64,000 nucleotides of DNA from Alentia gelatinosa (GCA_950022655.1 OX465579.1:18885088-18949087); one strand, 5' to 3'. Positions 11,062 to 22,985 are shown, counted from the first letter of the stretch. Numbers and translations are program-made. Notes: generated from the sequence alone by a model not told the origin.

Positions 11062-11167
11062 AAATACAACAAGACCAAGTATGACCGTTCCCCGGAGGAG
11101 TTACAGCGTTACAACAAATCTAAACGGGAGAGCATGGCCAAAAGTCGTGCAAAGCGCAAACTTCCAG
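11062..11167 (+). CDS. Gene E, second basic exon
   Basis: The acceptor TTATTACAG and the donor CCAG|GTGAGA bound 35 codons plus one base (phase 0 in, phase 1 out). It continues the basic, helical style: KYNKTKYDRSPEELQRYNKS, then KSRAKRK, a possible nuclear-localisation-like cluster. It joins in frame to the exons at 6260 and 13115. Confidence 0.6.
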
Positions 11168-13114
11168 GTGAGATTAGTTACAAACTGATAGGCCAAATAC
11201 AAATATTTTCTATTTATGATCACTTGCAAATAAAGTCCCAATTTGCACGAAAGTATGTATATATGACCCCTCCGACAGATCGATCAGCCCTCCTGCCACA
11301 CCCTCTAATTAAAAAGGCTATTTAGATGAGTCTATTTATTAATATACTTATATAAGATTCCGACACATTAGTGTTAAACGCATGGCAGATGGATTGTCTA
11401 TAACACAAAAATTGTGTCATAACCTGTCAAGGACCTAAATAAAACATGTTTAGGTCAACCCCATTTATTTTCTAGTGGGCCATACACCCGAATTAACCCA
11501 AACCAATGTTGTTATTAGTTCCCATATTTTTATGGTTTTCAAAGAGAAGCTTTCAATCTAGAATGCATGTAAGGAATGCCCTTAAATACCAGAAACCCGT
11601 GTACTGTTGCCATACAAATCACTTTGCATGTATAGCTAATACTATAAATAATAGATTTATTTTTATATCCCATGCCTACAATAGGATTTTATTCTTCACG
11701 ACATAGATGGTAGGGCTCTGCTTGGAGATCCCAGAGTATTGTACCATTTCAAAACGTTACTGGATACAGTTTCTAAACAAAAAATTTTCCCAGTTAGAAT
11801 GGTAGACTGATGGGTGGTGGGGGGGGGGGGGGGGTGAATTAGGCACAGCATATAAAGTTGGTGATTTCAATTAAGGGCTGTTGAAATTATGGGCCCGCTT
11901 TTACAGTAGAGACGATATCCAGCTGAAAGCCGCGGTGATCCAGAAGAGAATCTGAGACTTTTTTGGAGATCAATGGCGGCAGGTATATTTTTGTCATGGT
12001 CTCAGTGCCCCACAGCGGATCTCAGGGTGATCTCAGGTTGTGATCGTTTTAACAGAGATCCCTAGCGATATTTTCGGTCATGTACAAGATACAGCACTCG
12101 TAAAATTTATTTACATGTCCATCCTATCTAATCCTACGATTTCTTTTATTTCTAATTAAAATTTAAACAGCAATACATGTTTTTCAAGGTGAATGGAAAT
12201 AATATTATATTTGAAATATGGAGTGACCTTGACCCTACCCTGTTCTAAACATTTCGAGCATTACAGTAGGTTTATAAAAGCTGGTTATGTGTCGCAGTGC
12301 CTGTTTAATTGTGATTTCCAGACTTTTGTTTATCACAGACTTAGAATAGTGTTGCCTGCTTATGATTAAACCATATAATGCCTACAGGGATGCAAGTTTG
12401 CCGACAATAGACGGAAATCAGAAAATTTCTGCATCTCGATATATGATCATTAACAAAGTATGAAAATCATAAAATAAAACTTAATTCCAAGAAATTCTTG
12501 CAGCAGGCTATCACCAACAGCGTATAAACCTCCAGTCAGTACATTGGCGGCAGTTTAACGCGCAAAGGCCCGTTGACACTGCCGTCAGAGTTCTGTCAAG
12601 TGCCGAAATTTTGTTGGACGCCCCAGTTTTATAAAAAAAGAAATTCCGACTTTTTCATCAGTCCAAACTTTCATCCCTGTGCCTATGTGACCTCAGACAA
12701 GGTGATGGTGGCTGCGCCATTAGGTTGGATATATAGTGATAGAAAAGAAAGTGATGGGGACTCCCACTCAATTTATATGCTTAATTTGTTTTTATGTGCA
12801 CGCTAGATAAATACATTTTTCATAAGTGTTTATATATGTGATTGGTCGTTAATGGTTTTTATTGTCACAGAGAAACTAACTTAGATAGACTATAGATCAG
12901 TCATAAAACGGCAATCATAAGTTTTTTAATACGTGGCAACCTATAGTATGTCTCTGTTTGTAATAATATATAAATCCTATCATTTTATATCTCAGAGGTT
13001 GTAAAAATCGCTGAATGTATTATAAATCATTAATACAAATTATTTTTTTTTTTATAAACATAATCCTGGTAAACATCTCAAATTGAATAGATACGGATCT
13101 TTGCTTTGACACAG
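11168..13114 (+). other. Gene E intron with a poly-G run
   Basis: AT-rich intron holding a 16-nt G run at 11819-11834. No mobile-element termini, RNA gene or exon-like segment was recognised. Confidence 0.5.
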
Positions 13115-14153
13115 AACTGCTGTTGGATGGATTGGGCTCATGTGTGCGGTACGGTGAAAGACGATCAATGCGGCTAGTTGGTCATCATAAGGCACGACGA
13201 CTTTCGTTTAGTGACTCAGAGGAAGATATTTCACCAACCTATGGCAGCAACACTAGCGTTCAGTCACCACCCGTGTTAATGTCTACCGTGGACTGTGTTC
13301 AATTTGAACCAGATAGCCTCCAATATGACAACGAACCGTTAGAAAAAAAAGGAAATACGGGTGTGGTTGGCACGGGTATACTGCAAAGTACACTTCGCCA
13401 ACTACGTCTCTGTCATTTGAGAGGTGTGTGCCAAGAACAGCCGGATTGCGGTATTTATCCTGTTGGATGTAGTGCACAAAACTTTAATGGAAGTGAACCT
13501 TCACTAACTATGGATACACAATACGAAACACCGCTATTTCATGTTTTAGGATCGGTTTGTATTAAACTGGAAGACGAACAGATAGACCGAAGTGAAGCCA
13601 GTTCTCCAGAGGTGCCAACCTGTAACAGCTTTAAAGCACAAGGACTAAAGAACAAAAGGCACCAGTCTAATAACACACTCGTTGATAAAGACGAATGTGT
13701 TCAACCTATGCTTATTGCACCCAAACGGGATTTATCTGAACAAGAACATGCGGTAGACAGCGAAGAAGAAGAAAGTCATGACCCACCGAATCGACAGTGG
13801 GAGAATAGGGGTATAATTCATCGTGAACTGTTGCCAACGAGTGATGTTGAACATGATAATATTAATACCTTTGCAATCCATAGTTTGATGCAAACACAGT
13901 CATCAACCACCACCCACCCACTGAACAATGGGCCATCAATTCTCCTGAGACCCAGAGAAACAGTCGCTGTAAACGCCTCGGACCAGAAAAGTACACCGGA
14001 CAAGTGCAATAGCAGCGTGACCAATGGGATTTACTCGAACCGTATCAGCAGTTATCGGCCATCACCCTTTCAGTACAAAGAACACCCGACAAACAACTCT
14101 AGCAACAAGGAAGATGTGCCAAACAACTGCATAATAAACAGTAAAGTACTACG
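13115..14153 (+). CDS. Gene E, main exon (unrecognised, low-complexity protein)
   Basis: Acceptor TTTGACACAG, phase 1 in; the exon ends in phase 2 at a CG|GTAAAT donor. It encodes about 345 residues rich in S, T, N and acidic stretches (RRLSFSDSEED, DSEEEES), with several Cys near residues 90-125 of the exon. I recognise no domain; it looks largely disordered and could be a regulatory linker between the basic N-terminus and the C-terminal membrane helix. The donor overlaps a stop: unspliced RNA reads CGG TAA, so intron retention would end the protein here. With exons 6260, 11062 and 14505 the protein is 468 residues, plus 10 if exon 5014 is used. Confidence 0.6.
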
Positions 14154-14504
14154 GTAAATATTAACAATTTTTTCTCAATATGTACTCACTTTATATAGGG
14201 GTCTATGCGAGACGGGAATTCTATGTACTATACTAGCGGGCCACATGTTTCGAAAAACAAACGTATATCGCTATTTTTTATATTTACTTTTATTATATTG
14301 ATAAAGTCACGCCTCACATATAGCGCTCCGTCGTAAAAGTTTAAGAAAGTATATGGCAATAATGAAAACCATTGTACGATACGAAAAACTAAATATTAAG
14401 TTATACACTTTGCCACATTAACTAACTGTTCTGTTTTACAGTCCTGCAACCAGGACGCAGAAATAAAGATTAATTATACCAGATATAATATTTTTTTTTA
14501 CTAG

Positions 14505-14649
14505 GAGACGTTCCATAAGGCCAACAGTCGTGCACGAAGAGTCAACGCCGCCACAGATATACCGAGACTGGCGAAACGCGACTATAGCGGTGGCAATGTT
14601 AGTCTACCTTGTAGGACTTGGGGTCTGTGCAGTGTACTTACTCCACTAA
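14505..14649 (+). CDS. Gene E, last exon with C-terminal transmembrane helix
   Basis: Acceptor TTTACTAG, phase 2 in. The CG of the previous exon plus the first G gives Arg, followed by 47 codons and TAA. The frame encodes an Arg-rich lead (RRSIRPTVV) and then IYRDWRNATIAVAMLVYL followed by VGLGVCAVYLLH. This is one hydrophobic helix of about 20 residues ending at the C-terminus, as in tail-anchored proteins. The frame match, splice sites and helix make this exon credible although it is too short to stand out alone. The basic N-terminus would then face the cytosol. Confidence 0.6.
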
Positions 14650-16331
14650 TAGGAGGAAAATACTATGTCATTTCGAAGGAACTGCTCAACAACACCCTGT
14701 ATGGCTGCTTACGGGTTGACCTTATAAGTAGGTCCATCAGGAGAGCCACACCAATGTCACTTTGAGAAAGGCATGCCTACCATATTTTTTAATAATATAC
14801 CTATGATAAAAGAAGCTGATAGCATAATTTTTTTCATTGAAAGTAAACTAGACATAGACCCAATGTAACTGATAAAAAATTCGAATGTTATTATGTTTCG
14901 CTCTAACAATTTCATCTGTGAAATAGGTTTTCAATATAGAAACTGGTGTCAAATTACTGTTAGAGATTTGCATTAGTTCAAAGGTTGCTATGTGAATAAT
15001 AACACTTTGTTTATGAAACATTACCAGACTAGCATTTATTATAATGTTAGGAGTTGGTTATTAGTTCTTTATAAACACCTATATTCATATCTCTTACTCA
15101 AGCAAGATTGAATACCTATGAAAAACCCTAAATATCAACCGACGTTTAGGTCAAATAAATATATTAGCGAGCGCGGATACTTTCCTAGGGCATAAAATTT
15201 TATAATTTTACAGATGTTAAGGCAAGAAAACTATTCTATAATTACATGACATTTGGCATACCAAAGTTGTGGATATTGTACTTATAAGTGCAAGCAAGGT
15301 AATCATGTGAACGTGGTAATAAATATCATAGTTGTCACAAAACCTTTACATTATAAGGCCTATAGATAAATCAGTAATTAGAGATTCTCAGATATACGTG
15401 GAAAAAGAGTGAATAGACAGTAATTTGGTAAAAATTAGGAATACTCGACCTTCATAACATAACGGAACCTAAGATTCCACGGTAACTCATGGTTACGGCC
15501 GTTCCAGTTACCTCACTTTTATAATGATTAAAAAATGCATACGTTATTCTTAGGTTAGTGGCTGACCAGTACCTTGTCCAACAAGGAACCCTACTTACTG
15601 TGGTCTAGTACGAGGTATGCTGACCCTGTTATCGCAAGATAGTACATAAATAGGGGCTTACAGAAACACCCATTAATCTACACGAGCCTACATACTAAGA
15701 CGAATTGCATAGGCATGGTATTATTTTATTTTAGAGGATAAATGGGTAGAATTGATATAAGGTTGGCCTAAATCACTATATTATGGGACCAAATTGATTT
15801 TATTGTTAGATCGCGCGTTTTTACCTGTCTAAGTTAACTAACTGTGTTGAATAAAGTGCATTTAATAGTCAGCTATACTCTTGTCCTTTGAGGTAAATTA
15901 ATGAATAATTTTTATGTTTTAATGATTGATGTTTAGTTAACTAAGACATTCCTATATGTAGACAAGGGTGTAAAGCTATGTTTTGCCACACCTTCATTAC
16001 TTGTGTAACCCCTTCAACTATACTTATTCTCTGAGGTATTATGTTGTTCTTCCAATAAACACATGAATAAAGCTTTAAAATTACCAACTACACTATTCTA
16101 GTTATACAGGTAGCCACCAAGTAAACAGAGATATAGTAGTATACCTCTATTAGATAAACACTCGCACCGATTTCATGCATAAGCTGTAACACAACACATT
16201 GACCAATTCTAAAGATGGCTAACAATGATTAATATATAAACCTATAAGATAAATATAGATTTTTACACGAAACAATGCAGATAACTTATAGCAGCTACAG
16301 AGTAAGATAATAATTGTAATTAAATACTCAC
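14650..16331. other. Intergenic region between convergent genes E and A
   Basis: AT-rich sequence that must contain the 3' ends of gene E (plus) and gene A (minus). Gene A probably has one more exon here, because its exon at 16332 ends in phase 1 at a good donor, but I could not identify it. No repeats with clear termini were seen. Confidence 0.45.
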
Positions 16332-16651
16332 AATCACAGGAAGAATGGGCAGCTCTTATACTTGGCAAACTTGATGACGCTTCAGAGAACAAGTCTAAGC
16401 CTGAATTAAAGTTAGCTTTATGGTGTCCTTCCAATTCCTGCGAGAGTACTTGCTGTTCCTGCGCCAGCTCATACAGTCGTTGCCTCTTACTTTGAATAGC
16501 ACCTTCTGCATGGTGTATTACATTACGAGTCTGCATCAGTTTACGTTGCTCCAACTGGCGGATCTCCGCGGCTTCTGTTGAAGTTCGCGATCTAACTTTG
16601 AAGTTTCTAAACCGTTTGGAGACAAAGCCACCAAATGAGGCAGTACGGAAC
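16332..16651 (-). CDS. Gene A, coiled-coil exon
   Basis: Minus-strand exon between acceptor TTTATTCAG (16653-16652) and donor GATT|GTGAGT (16331-16330). The open frame reads FRTASFGGFVSKRFR, then a long charged helix (AAEIRQLEQRKLMQTRN.., QRLYELAQEQQVLSQELE) with heptad-like spacing, hence a probable dimerising coiled coil. Harbinger-type Myb-like proteins and NAIF1 relatives often pair an N-terminal Myb domain with a C-terminal coiled coil. The phase needed from the upstream exon (2) is met only if the exon at 18605-18492 uses a more downstream donor, so the junction is uncertain. Confidence 0.6.
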
Positions 16652-16783
16652 CTGAATAAAAAAATCAAGTTTGAGCTTAAATACATATTTTTTTATTTAC
16701 TATTCATGCGTGTTGTATTTTGTAGCTGTAAAACACAGGATAGATTGGTGATGTTTAACGACTAAACAAGCTTTCCCGTTCGT

Positions 16784-17618
16784 GGCAATTTATATTTATC
16801 ACGACATGCGTAAGTTACAACTTTTTTCTGCTGTCAGTGTCCTATAGAGGTACGATATTAGGCTAGCTGCGACACTTGCTGTAGATACGACACATAGGGA
16901 GATAAAAGGTGTGCTATAGTCACGATAGTCGTTGCCCAATGGACCGGAAAAAGTAGCCATAAGTGTGGGATATCTAAGAACACTCTGAACATGTCGTACC
17001 AAACGCGGAACTTCACTTCCCATAGGAACTTAGACATGAAATTATACCATGAGTAAGTTGTACACATAAACCTATATTCGTACAAAATATAAAGATAATA
17101 GGATCTACCGTTCATAAGAGATCAGATTTAAATTTTTCTCTTATCATATACTGCTCTGTTGGCCAATGTAGACCTAGAGATAGACTGCGCTTACTTCACT
17201 CTCCCTGCAGAAAGTCCGCGCTCTGTATAACTAAATTTCTGCTAGAAGAATGCATGTGGGATTTCCGATCGATAGCCTGATGTTTCAAAATTAAACACCC
17301 ATAACTTCAGGACGCTACGTCCGTTCCTCGTCAAATTTTGGACGATAATAGTTTATACATATCCCTTACTCGTGTTAAGATTTAATTGCTTAATTCCGTC
17401 GGGAAGTAGACAAATCCTCTATACACGCACAGTGATGTGTACATAGAACCTTCAATACTTATCGTGACGGCCGACACTTTTAGCGGCGATCGTCTGTGGC
17501 GAGCTATGACACCGTCCATAGGACGGCGGCCATCGTTTGGCTTGCAAATATGTCGTAGATCAGCTCTGCGATCTTAGGCTTAAGATGCTCACGAATGTCT
17601 GGACCAAAAAAAAGGGCC
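16784..17618. mobile_element. CWG-family 2 TIR element, copy a (old, diverged)
   Basis: The right end AAAAAGGGCC is followed by CAG (17619-17621). The left end is decayed (GGCAATTTATATTTATCACG against GGCCCTGTTTTTCAGTCACG). The interior matches the younger copies at 31076 and 39814 along its length: CACTTCCC..GGAA, GAGTAAG, ATACTGCTCTG.TGGCCA, CCCTTACTCGTGTTAA, CTTAATTCCGTCGGGAAGT. It lies within the last intron of gene A. There is no transposase. Confidence 0.75.
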
Positions 17619-18491
17619 CAGGCATCGGCATCGCGTTAGCCACGAGTTTGCTGGTAGGCCACCTCCCAACACTGTAACTATACAAGTACTATGTCACGGA
17701 TAGTGCGTAGTTGATTTTTAAAAAAGGCCTATAGACGATAAAGGTGGTATAGACAAGCCTTTACCAAATGGCCTTTAAGCGGATTAATTATAATTTCTAC
17801 AAACATCCACAGAGTTATAACGTTTTGGTGACCAGTAGCCGAGATGCTTCATCGGGTAGCCAAGACCAGACCCCCGCTAGGGTACAGCAGGTGACCGTTC
17901 ACGAGAGCAAGAGTCACAGGCAACCCATGGAAACACGTGTTCCTCAGAAGCAGCCGTGTAGGCAACTAGTTATCGCCTAGACTCTCGCTGTGTGCATAGT
18001 AAACGGGCATAAGATTATAAATATATTGTCCGAAAACTGTTTTAGCTAATGCAATATTTTTTTTATATACGCCTCTACCCCATGCATAAAACGTATTTTC
18101 TTCCCGTGACAGGTTATAGCTCTTACAGTTCAAGTGGGTACAAGTAATAAAAGTAATTTTAACAAACAACATTTTCGGAATCGGTAGTAACCACGAGAAG
18201 GTATTATTTAGTCACAATTTAGGCTTTTATAAAAAAGCAAGGATCGATAAAAAAACAATGGAAAAATGGGCATGCAATCACTTTGTCTGCTGTACGGTTT
18301 AACACGCTGAAGCAAACGGTTAATAATTCCAATAACGATGCCCAATCCTCCTCCGGATATTTTAAATACTTTACCAGTTAATTGATTAAAACAATTTATA
18401 AATATGTATAGAGATAGGTAAGTGTTTAAGCAATGCAATACATAAAATAAGTATAATCAATAAAATTTAAGGAAACACCATAGGCACATAC
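17619..18491 (-). other. Gene A intron
   Basis: Intron sequence. A plus-strand open frame (17768-17980) and a minus-strand frame with a Gly/Ile-rich hydrophobic stretch (18208-18438) occur here. Neither has convincing splice sites, so neither is called. Confidence 0.4.
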
Positions 18492-18605
18492 TAGCTGATG
18501 AGATAGATGGTGAAGTAGGACACAGTAGACTAGTAGGAGTCACTACTGTAGTTGAAGTGGTGACAGGCATTGCGTTTCCTGTTGCAGTCAAAGGAAGCAA
18601 GGCAC
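18492..18605 (-). CDS. Gene A, Ser/Thr/Pro-rich exon
   Basis: Acceptor TTTCAAAG and donor CAGCTA|GTATGT on the minus strand. Only one of the three frames is open (phase 1 in), and it matches the phase-1 donor of exon 19110. It reads ALLPLTATGNAMPVTTSTTV and then PTSLLCPTSPSISSA, a disordered Ser/Thr/Pro linker. It was found by phase and frame logic, not by length. Confidence 0.5.
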
Positions 18606-19109
18606 CTTTGAAATGACAGAAAAAATTTTTTTTCTATCATTTCAACATATATTTCTTTTTTTTTTAACACCTAGGCAACAGGTATCCTATCGAGTGAAGA
18701 TAAGGGTCACCTTACACTGGATGCCTGGCTACTTGGGTTTTAAAATTATCAACATACAGAAACAATAATATATACTCTGGAACCTTAAATATACTAGAAG
18801 ATAATTATTGTTGCTCTATGTCTCTAGGGTCACCAGTGTTCAGAATAATAAATAATTAAATATTTGCTTTAAATATAACAACACTTATAAAAATAACAAT
18901 AGCTGGATCCAATTCACTGAAGGGTGACCGGCACTAGTGGCCGTTGAGTAAGAAAAAAGTTTTGGTGTGACACAGTAGGTCAACGTATTTACCGGAAGGA
19001 TTAAAAAATATTTTATTATACATATTATTAGGTTAAATGCAAATAGAGGTTAAATTGTGAATTCTTTATTAGCAAATAAACTAAGGCAATAGTCAAGACT
19101 TGAACCTAC

Positions 19110-19556
19110 CTCTAAGTCGGCTACTGTAAGCTGGTGTGTTTGCCACACTAACTTTTGGCAATTTTTTTAGTTGATTTCTTCTTTCAGTCAATGCTTTAGC
19201 GGACTCTTCTTCCTCTTCCACAACCGCATCGGCAAGACGGCGGCGCATTTCGGCAACCTTAGACTCCCCTGACCGACCCGCTCTCACTCCCTGTCCATAA
19301 GCGCTACAGGAAGGCGTAGTGGCGTGGCTTGCAGCCCTTACTGTTGAAATAAGGTCTGATACGTAATGGGGTGTAAAAAAGGAAGGAGGTTCTGGTGTGT
19401 CGGTGGTAACAGGTTTACCAACTGCAGCTGAAGGGGTCGGCCGCAAATTAGGCCCGCCGAGAGATGACGTATCAGACGTACCAAGGTCCAGTGATTCCGT
19501 ACTGCCCTCGTCAGAATCTGTACCGGACAGACCTGCCTCGGTCTGTCCCGGAATAC
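19110..19556 (-). CDS. Gene A, acidic and coiled-coil exon
   Basis: Acceptor ATTTTTAG, phase 1 in; donor AGAG|GTAGGT, phase 1 out; 149 codons. It starts IPGQTEAGLSGTDSDEGSTE, a disordered acidic stretch, passes through a Pro-rich segment, and ends in a charged helix (EMRRRLADAVVEEEEESAKAL, split here as EMRRRLADAVV / EEEEESAKAL). It links the Myb/SANT N-terminus to the distal coiled coil. Confidence 0.6.
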
Positions 19557-20394
19557 CTAAAAATAAAGGATAAACTCTTTGTAATAATAAAACACTTTTT
19601 TTAAACAGTTATTTAAAAATACTAGCAAAATCAGATATATTTCCAATATGTCACACTACCTTGGTTACAAGAGGTAGCAGACAATAGTATCATAGTATAA
19701 CCATAAAAAATATTGCGACTAATCGCTGTATAAAATTAGAGAATTAAACACTATTTATATTAATAGCATGCTTACAGGCATTCAATACATCATATAAAGA
19801 CCCCAAAACTTTCGACATTCTATATGTTTATATGTGTGAGCATTCGGCCAGAATATTTCCCGTAAACTGTAAGCGTGTTAGCCACTGTGAAAGTTAGAAA
19901 GGAGGCTGTTGCCACGGGCTCCGGGTAATCGAACGATGTATAGTGGACCACCATAAGTCGGTTCTGACAAGAATAGCTCTCTTAACCATTGTTGCTTGAC
20001 AAGAAAATATATTTAGATTCCATACGCCAGTCGTCGGAGCAAAAGACGATTTACTGGATTGCAATCTGTTTCTGAAAGCAATCCTTAGACTGAGTGCAAG
20101 CCTAACCTGTAATTTTTTTATCATATCTAACTTGAAGCTCCGTCACTTATTATGACCAATCTATAGACTCAGACTTTTCTTATTACACCCCTAACATATG
20201 TTACACCAAACAAATGGCACATAGTTAAAAAATCGGTGGCTTTAGGAAACACTCACATTATAACCATACACAGTGTGATAATAATGAAAATTGACAGAGG
20301 TAAGAAGAATTTATTAATAATGTTAAAATAACCATAATTAAATAAATTATACACGAATATGTAGGGTGAGCATTAACTGAAAAGGATATAGTAC

Positions 20395-20510
20395 CGTCCA
20401 CAGTATTTGGAGAGATAAGCCAAAGCAAGTTCCTCTAGAACGCTAAATTTAAAGTTGTCTGGCAGCGTCCCATTCCCCATTTGACGAATGAAATCATCAC
20501 GCTCGGTGGC
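20395..20510 (-). CDS. Gene A, exon 3 (GN..LPD motif)
   Basis: Acceptor CTTTCAAG, phase 0. It encodes ATERDDFIRQMGNGTLPD, then SVLEELALAYLSKYCG. Gene B carries the counterpart at 32458-32572 (GNSALPDSLAT.., LQELALQFAS), and the conservation of GN-x-x-LPD and L-x-ELAL between the copies supports real coding. The donor is the weak point: CG|GTACTA ends in phase 2, whereas the next exon expects phase 1. An indel or an alternative donor is likely. Confidence 0.6.
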
Positions 20511-20925
20511 CTTGAAAGGACAATTAACACAGCAAGGGTTTAGGGGGGTATATATAGGGCAACAACATATGTGAAATAGGAAACCTTGTTTTAGGGCCAT
20601 GCTTCAGGCGTCAAAACACAGCTAGAAAGGCTGTAAGCAGTAGACGCCCGAAGGGTGGCTATTTAAAGACTATGTCTACAGTTTAAAGTGTTTGTCTATC
20701 GGACCACCCAATCAGGCAAGAAAGTTATAATTAGATATATCGGAGGGCCTAGTCGTGTAGCCTCAAATATGTGAATGTTATGCGAACTTTCCTGAAATGG
20801 TAATTGCACGAAAGGCGACTGGATATTAGCACCACCTTAGGTAGAGTAGAAATAGCAGCAACACAAAGAAATACTATCCCGTTAGCACAGTAATTAATCA
20901 AATTTTATAAACTACATATACTCAC

Positions 20926-21014
20926 ATGTTTCTTGACAAAAGAGAGGTAGCACGACAATTTCTTTTTACACTCTTTGTCCGAACGCTTATTTGTTGTACA
21001 ACCATTGACGCGGG
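20926..21014 (-). CDS. Gene A, exon 2 (second half of Myb/SANT-like domain)
   Basis: Acceptor TTTTCCTAG and donor AAACAT|GTGAGT; 89 bp, phase 1 in and phase 0 out. It encodes ARVNGCTTNKRSDKECKKKL and a short helix. This matches the third-helix region of Harbinger Myb-like/NAIF1 domains, whose pattern is RVNA..T..R...EVKKKW; the usual W after KKK is L here. Exon length and phase are identical to gene B exon 2 (32849-32937). Confidence 0.75.
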
Positions 21015-21261
21015 CTAGGAAAATCAGATAAATTTTTTTAAATTTAAAGTGTTGGCCGCATGTTTATCACAATAAAATAAATTATTAACCTAATGATACA
21101 CTTAACAGAGGAAACATGTTCATCTTCGTAGAAAATATAGGATATTGGGCATTACAGTTTTTTGGACACAAAAGTAAATAGTAAGGATAAGTCAGTCTAT
21201 GTTACACTGCACGACAGAAAAAGAGAGACAAAATTTAACATAGTATTAACTATTCACACAC

Positions 21262-21418
21262 CTGCTATTCTTGCCCAAGCTGCATCACGCTTGCGACGGC
21301 CTCCGGCCGGCCCACGGAAATATTGTTTTATATTTGTTTTCTCGGCTATTGCCCCCTGAAGCAGAGCGTGTAACGCTTCCTTTTTCCAAAACGGCCTACG
21401 CTTTTGCTTGGCCCGCAT
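21262..21418 (-). CDS. Gene A, exon 1: Myb/SANT-like (Harbinger/NAIF1-type) DNA-binding protein
   Basis: ATG at 21418, preceded by a possible TTAG acceptor in the 5' UTR; the donor GCAG|GTGTGT ends in phase 1. It encodes a basic lead (MRAKQKRR), then FWKKEALHALLQGAIAEK, an FRG-x-x-GGRRKRDAAWARIA segment, and (exon 2) the RVN..KKK helix. This is the layout of Myb/SANT-like domains of the trihelix/Myb_DNA-bind_5 type, found in the Harbinger transposon Myb protein and in NAIF1. Such proteins bind DNA as nuclear regulators or help a Harbinger transposase. Two of the three conserved Trp-type positions remain. Six exons are recognised between 21418 and 16332; the 3' end is missing. I cannot tell whether it is a host gene or an old transposon gene; its intron-rich structure favours host. 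Confidence 0.75.
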
Positions 21419-22094
21419 TGTATTTCCTAAGTAACAGAAAGTATAAACATTACAATACACTTCCGTTTAAGAATACTGCCACTTACATCGGAAACACAGT
21501 CAATAAGACTAACTGCTAACGGTATTGAGCTGTCCAATTGACGCAACAATGTCAGGGCAAAGGGTGTGGTTCAGTTACCTGCAAACCCTACTGGGACTAA
21601 TAGTATGCATGTGGCCATAAAATACGATATAATGTTATTTTATGTCACTAAATACAATAAAATACTTACATTCCCTTTACAATATAACATTCCACACATT
21701 CTCAATTAATAGATTTCTTTATATAAGTGTAAATTGAATATACCTACCTTTTATGGCGTGGGTAACGGTGGGTTCTTAAAACACGGTTGCCCGCGTGCCT
21801 TATGGAAATGTTTCATCACGTGGGCAATAGCCAAACTCTCGTTGTATAACACGAGAAAAAGCTATTTTTACAGTGGTCTCGCCCACACCGGGAACATGCA
21901 TGCCAATACTAGCTCCTCAATTAGTGCACTATGCCGTTGACAATGACCGTCAGTGGGGAACAGTGAACGGCAGGGCCCACTGAACAGCGACACAGCTATT
22001 GAAATGGGCATCTCTGTACTTCGCTGTTGGTGACACTATTTCGGTCATTGTTGAGGCCATCAGATCGCTATTTCGAACACTTATATTGAAACAG
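21419..22094. other. Gap between divergent genes A and D
   Basis: About 0.7 kb between the gene A start (minus) and the first gene D exon (plus), so any promoters of both should lie here. The only notable open frames are reverse-strand shadows of the gene A exon. No clear core-promoter motif was identified. Confidence 0.4.
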
Positions 22095-22113
22095 GTCCCA
22101 GGCTAGGTTGAGG

Positions 22114-22275
22114 ATGAGAACAAAACGTGCAAGGGATAGGTTGGCAAGGTTAAATGAGAAAAGAGCTGCAGAGGGCCTGCCACCTCTGTCATCTGAGGAA
22201 GATGCAGCACAACCAGTACCAGTAGCCCCTACAGAAACATTGGCGAGAGGCTCACGTGTCTCAAAGGGGATAATG
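22114..22275 (+). CDS. Gene D, exon 1 (basic then acidic)
   Basis: Follows acceptor-like GAAACAG (22094) and ends at ATG|GTAACT in phase 0. The ATG at 22114 starts MRTKRARDRLARLNEKRAAE, a basic helix, then GLPPLSSEEDAAQPVPVAP, an acidic/Pro tail. Coding could extend a few codons upstream to 22095. Unrecognised family. The basic segment recalls gene E but I see no firm homology. Confidence 0.5.
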
Positions 22276-22600
22276 GTAACTATAAATTCATGATGATATT
22301 GAACCAGAATTAAACATTGTATTTTGATATGATGTATTTGACCTGATTTCATATGCAAGAGGATACCAGGAACTCTTATGAGTCCAATTGTTTTAGTTTG
22401 GTGCTTATTTCTAACATGGCAGGTATATTATTGAAAATCATACCCATATATATATATAAAATAGAACTGCTACTTTCTATAAATAAACGGGTATAAAATA
22501 GTTATAAGTATTTCAGCAACAGCATTTATTACATCCCACCAACCAGGTTGTAATATTTTTAGTAATAAGTGTAACTTATTATTTCTTAATCAAATTTAAG

Positions 22601-22737
22601 GGTATTCCTGCAACAGATCCTAGCAGTGTTTGCCAGGTGGAGGCAGATGATGAACAAGAAATAGCCCTAGAGGATCCAATTCCTGTGCAGGATGGGCCTC
22701 ACCATGAAGTGCCCCAACAGCAGCCCACACCAGAAGG
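22601..22737 (+). CDS. Gene D, exon 2 (acidic, Pro/Gln-rich)
   Basis: Acceptor AATTTAAG, phase 0 in; donor GAAGG|GTGAGT, phase 2 out. It encodes GIPATDPSSVCQVEADDEQE and ends PHHEVPQQQPTPEG. It is low-complexity, and its IP start echoes gene A exon 4 (IPGQTEAG). The phases agree with both neighbours. Confidence 0.5.
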
Positions 22738-22893
22738 GTGAGTATCTATATGTTTAGATTATTGAATAAGCATGAGTATAAACACTTAAACAATGATCAT
22801 ATTGAAACTGTGAAAAGTTTAGTAATAAAAATACATCATCAAAGGAAGCATTCCATATAATACATTTTCATAATTTTTATCTTACATTTACAG

Positions 22894-22954
22894 TGACAAT
22901 CTAAATGAACGTATGATGGCTGAGATGCTACTGAGCAAGTACAAGCATAACCTT
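22894..22954 (+). CDS. Gene D, exon 3 (short helix)
   Basis: Acceptor ACATTTACAG, phase 2 in. It encodes DNLNERMMAEMLLSKYKHN. The donor is either CTT|GTAACT (phase 0) or a later TAT|GTATTA (phase 2). Only the latter keeps the long frame of exon 23928 open. A family-1 TIR element fills most of the following intron. Confidence 0.45.
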
Positions 22955-22985
22955 GTAACTATAATTACTATGTATTAAAGTTCTG

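Noticed and set aside
17768..17980. Plus-strand 70-codon frame in a gene A intron
   Set aside because: Composition is coding-like but no convincing splice partner or start context; could be a chance frame.
18208..18438. Minus-strand frame with a hydrophobic GGGLGIVIGII stretch
   Set aside because: No clear acceptor or donor fitting gene A phases; the hydrophobic run alone is not enough.
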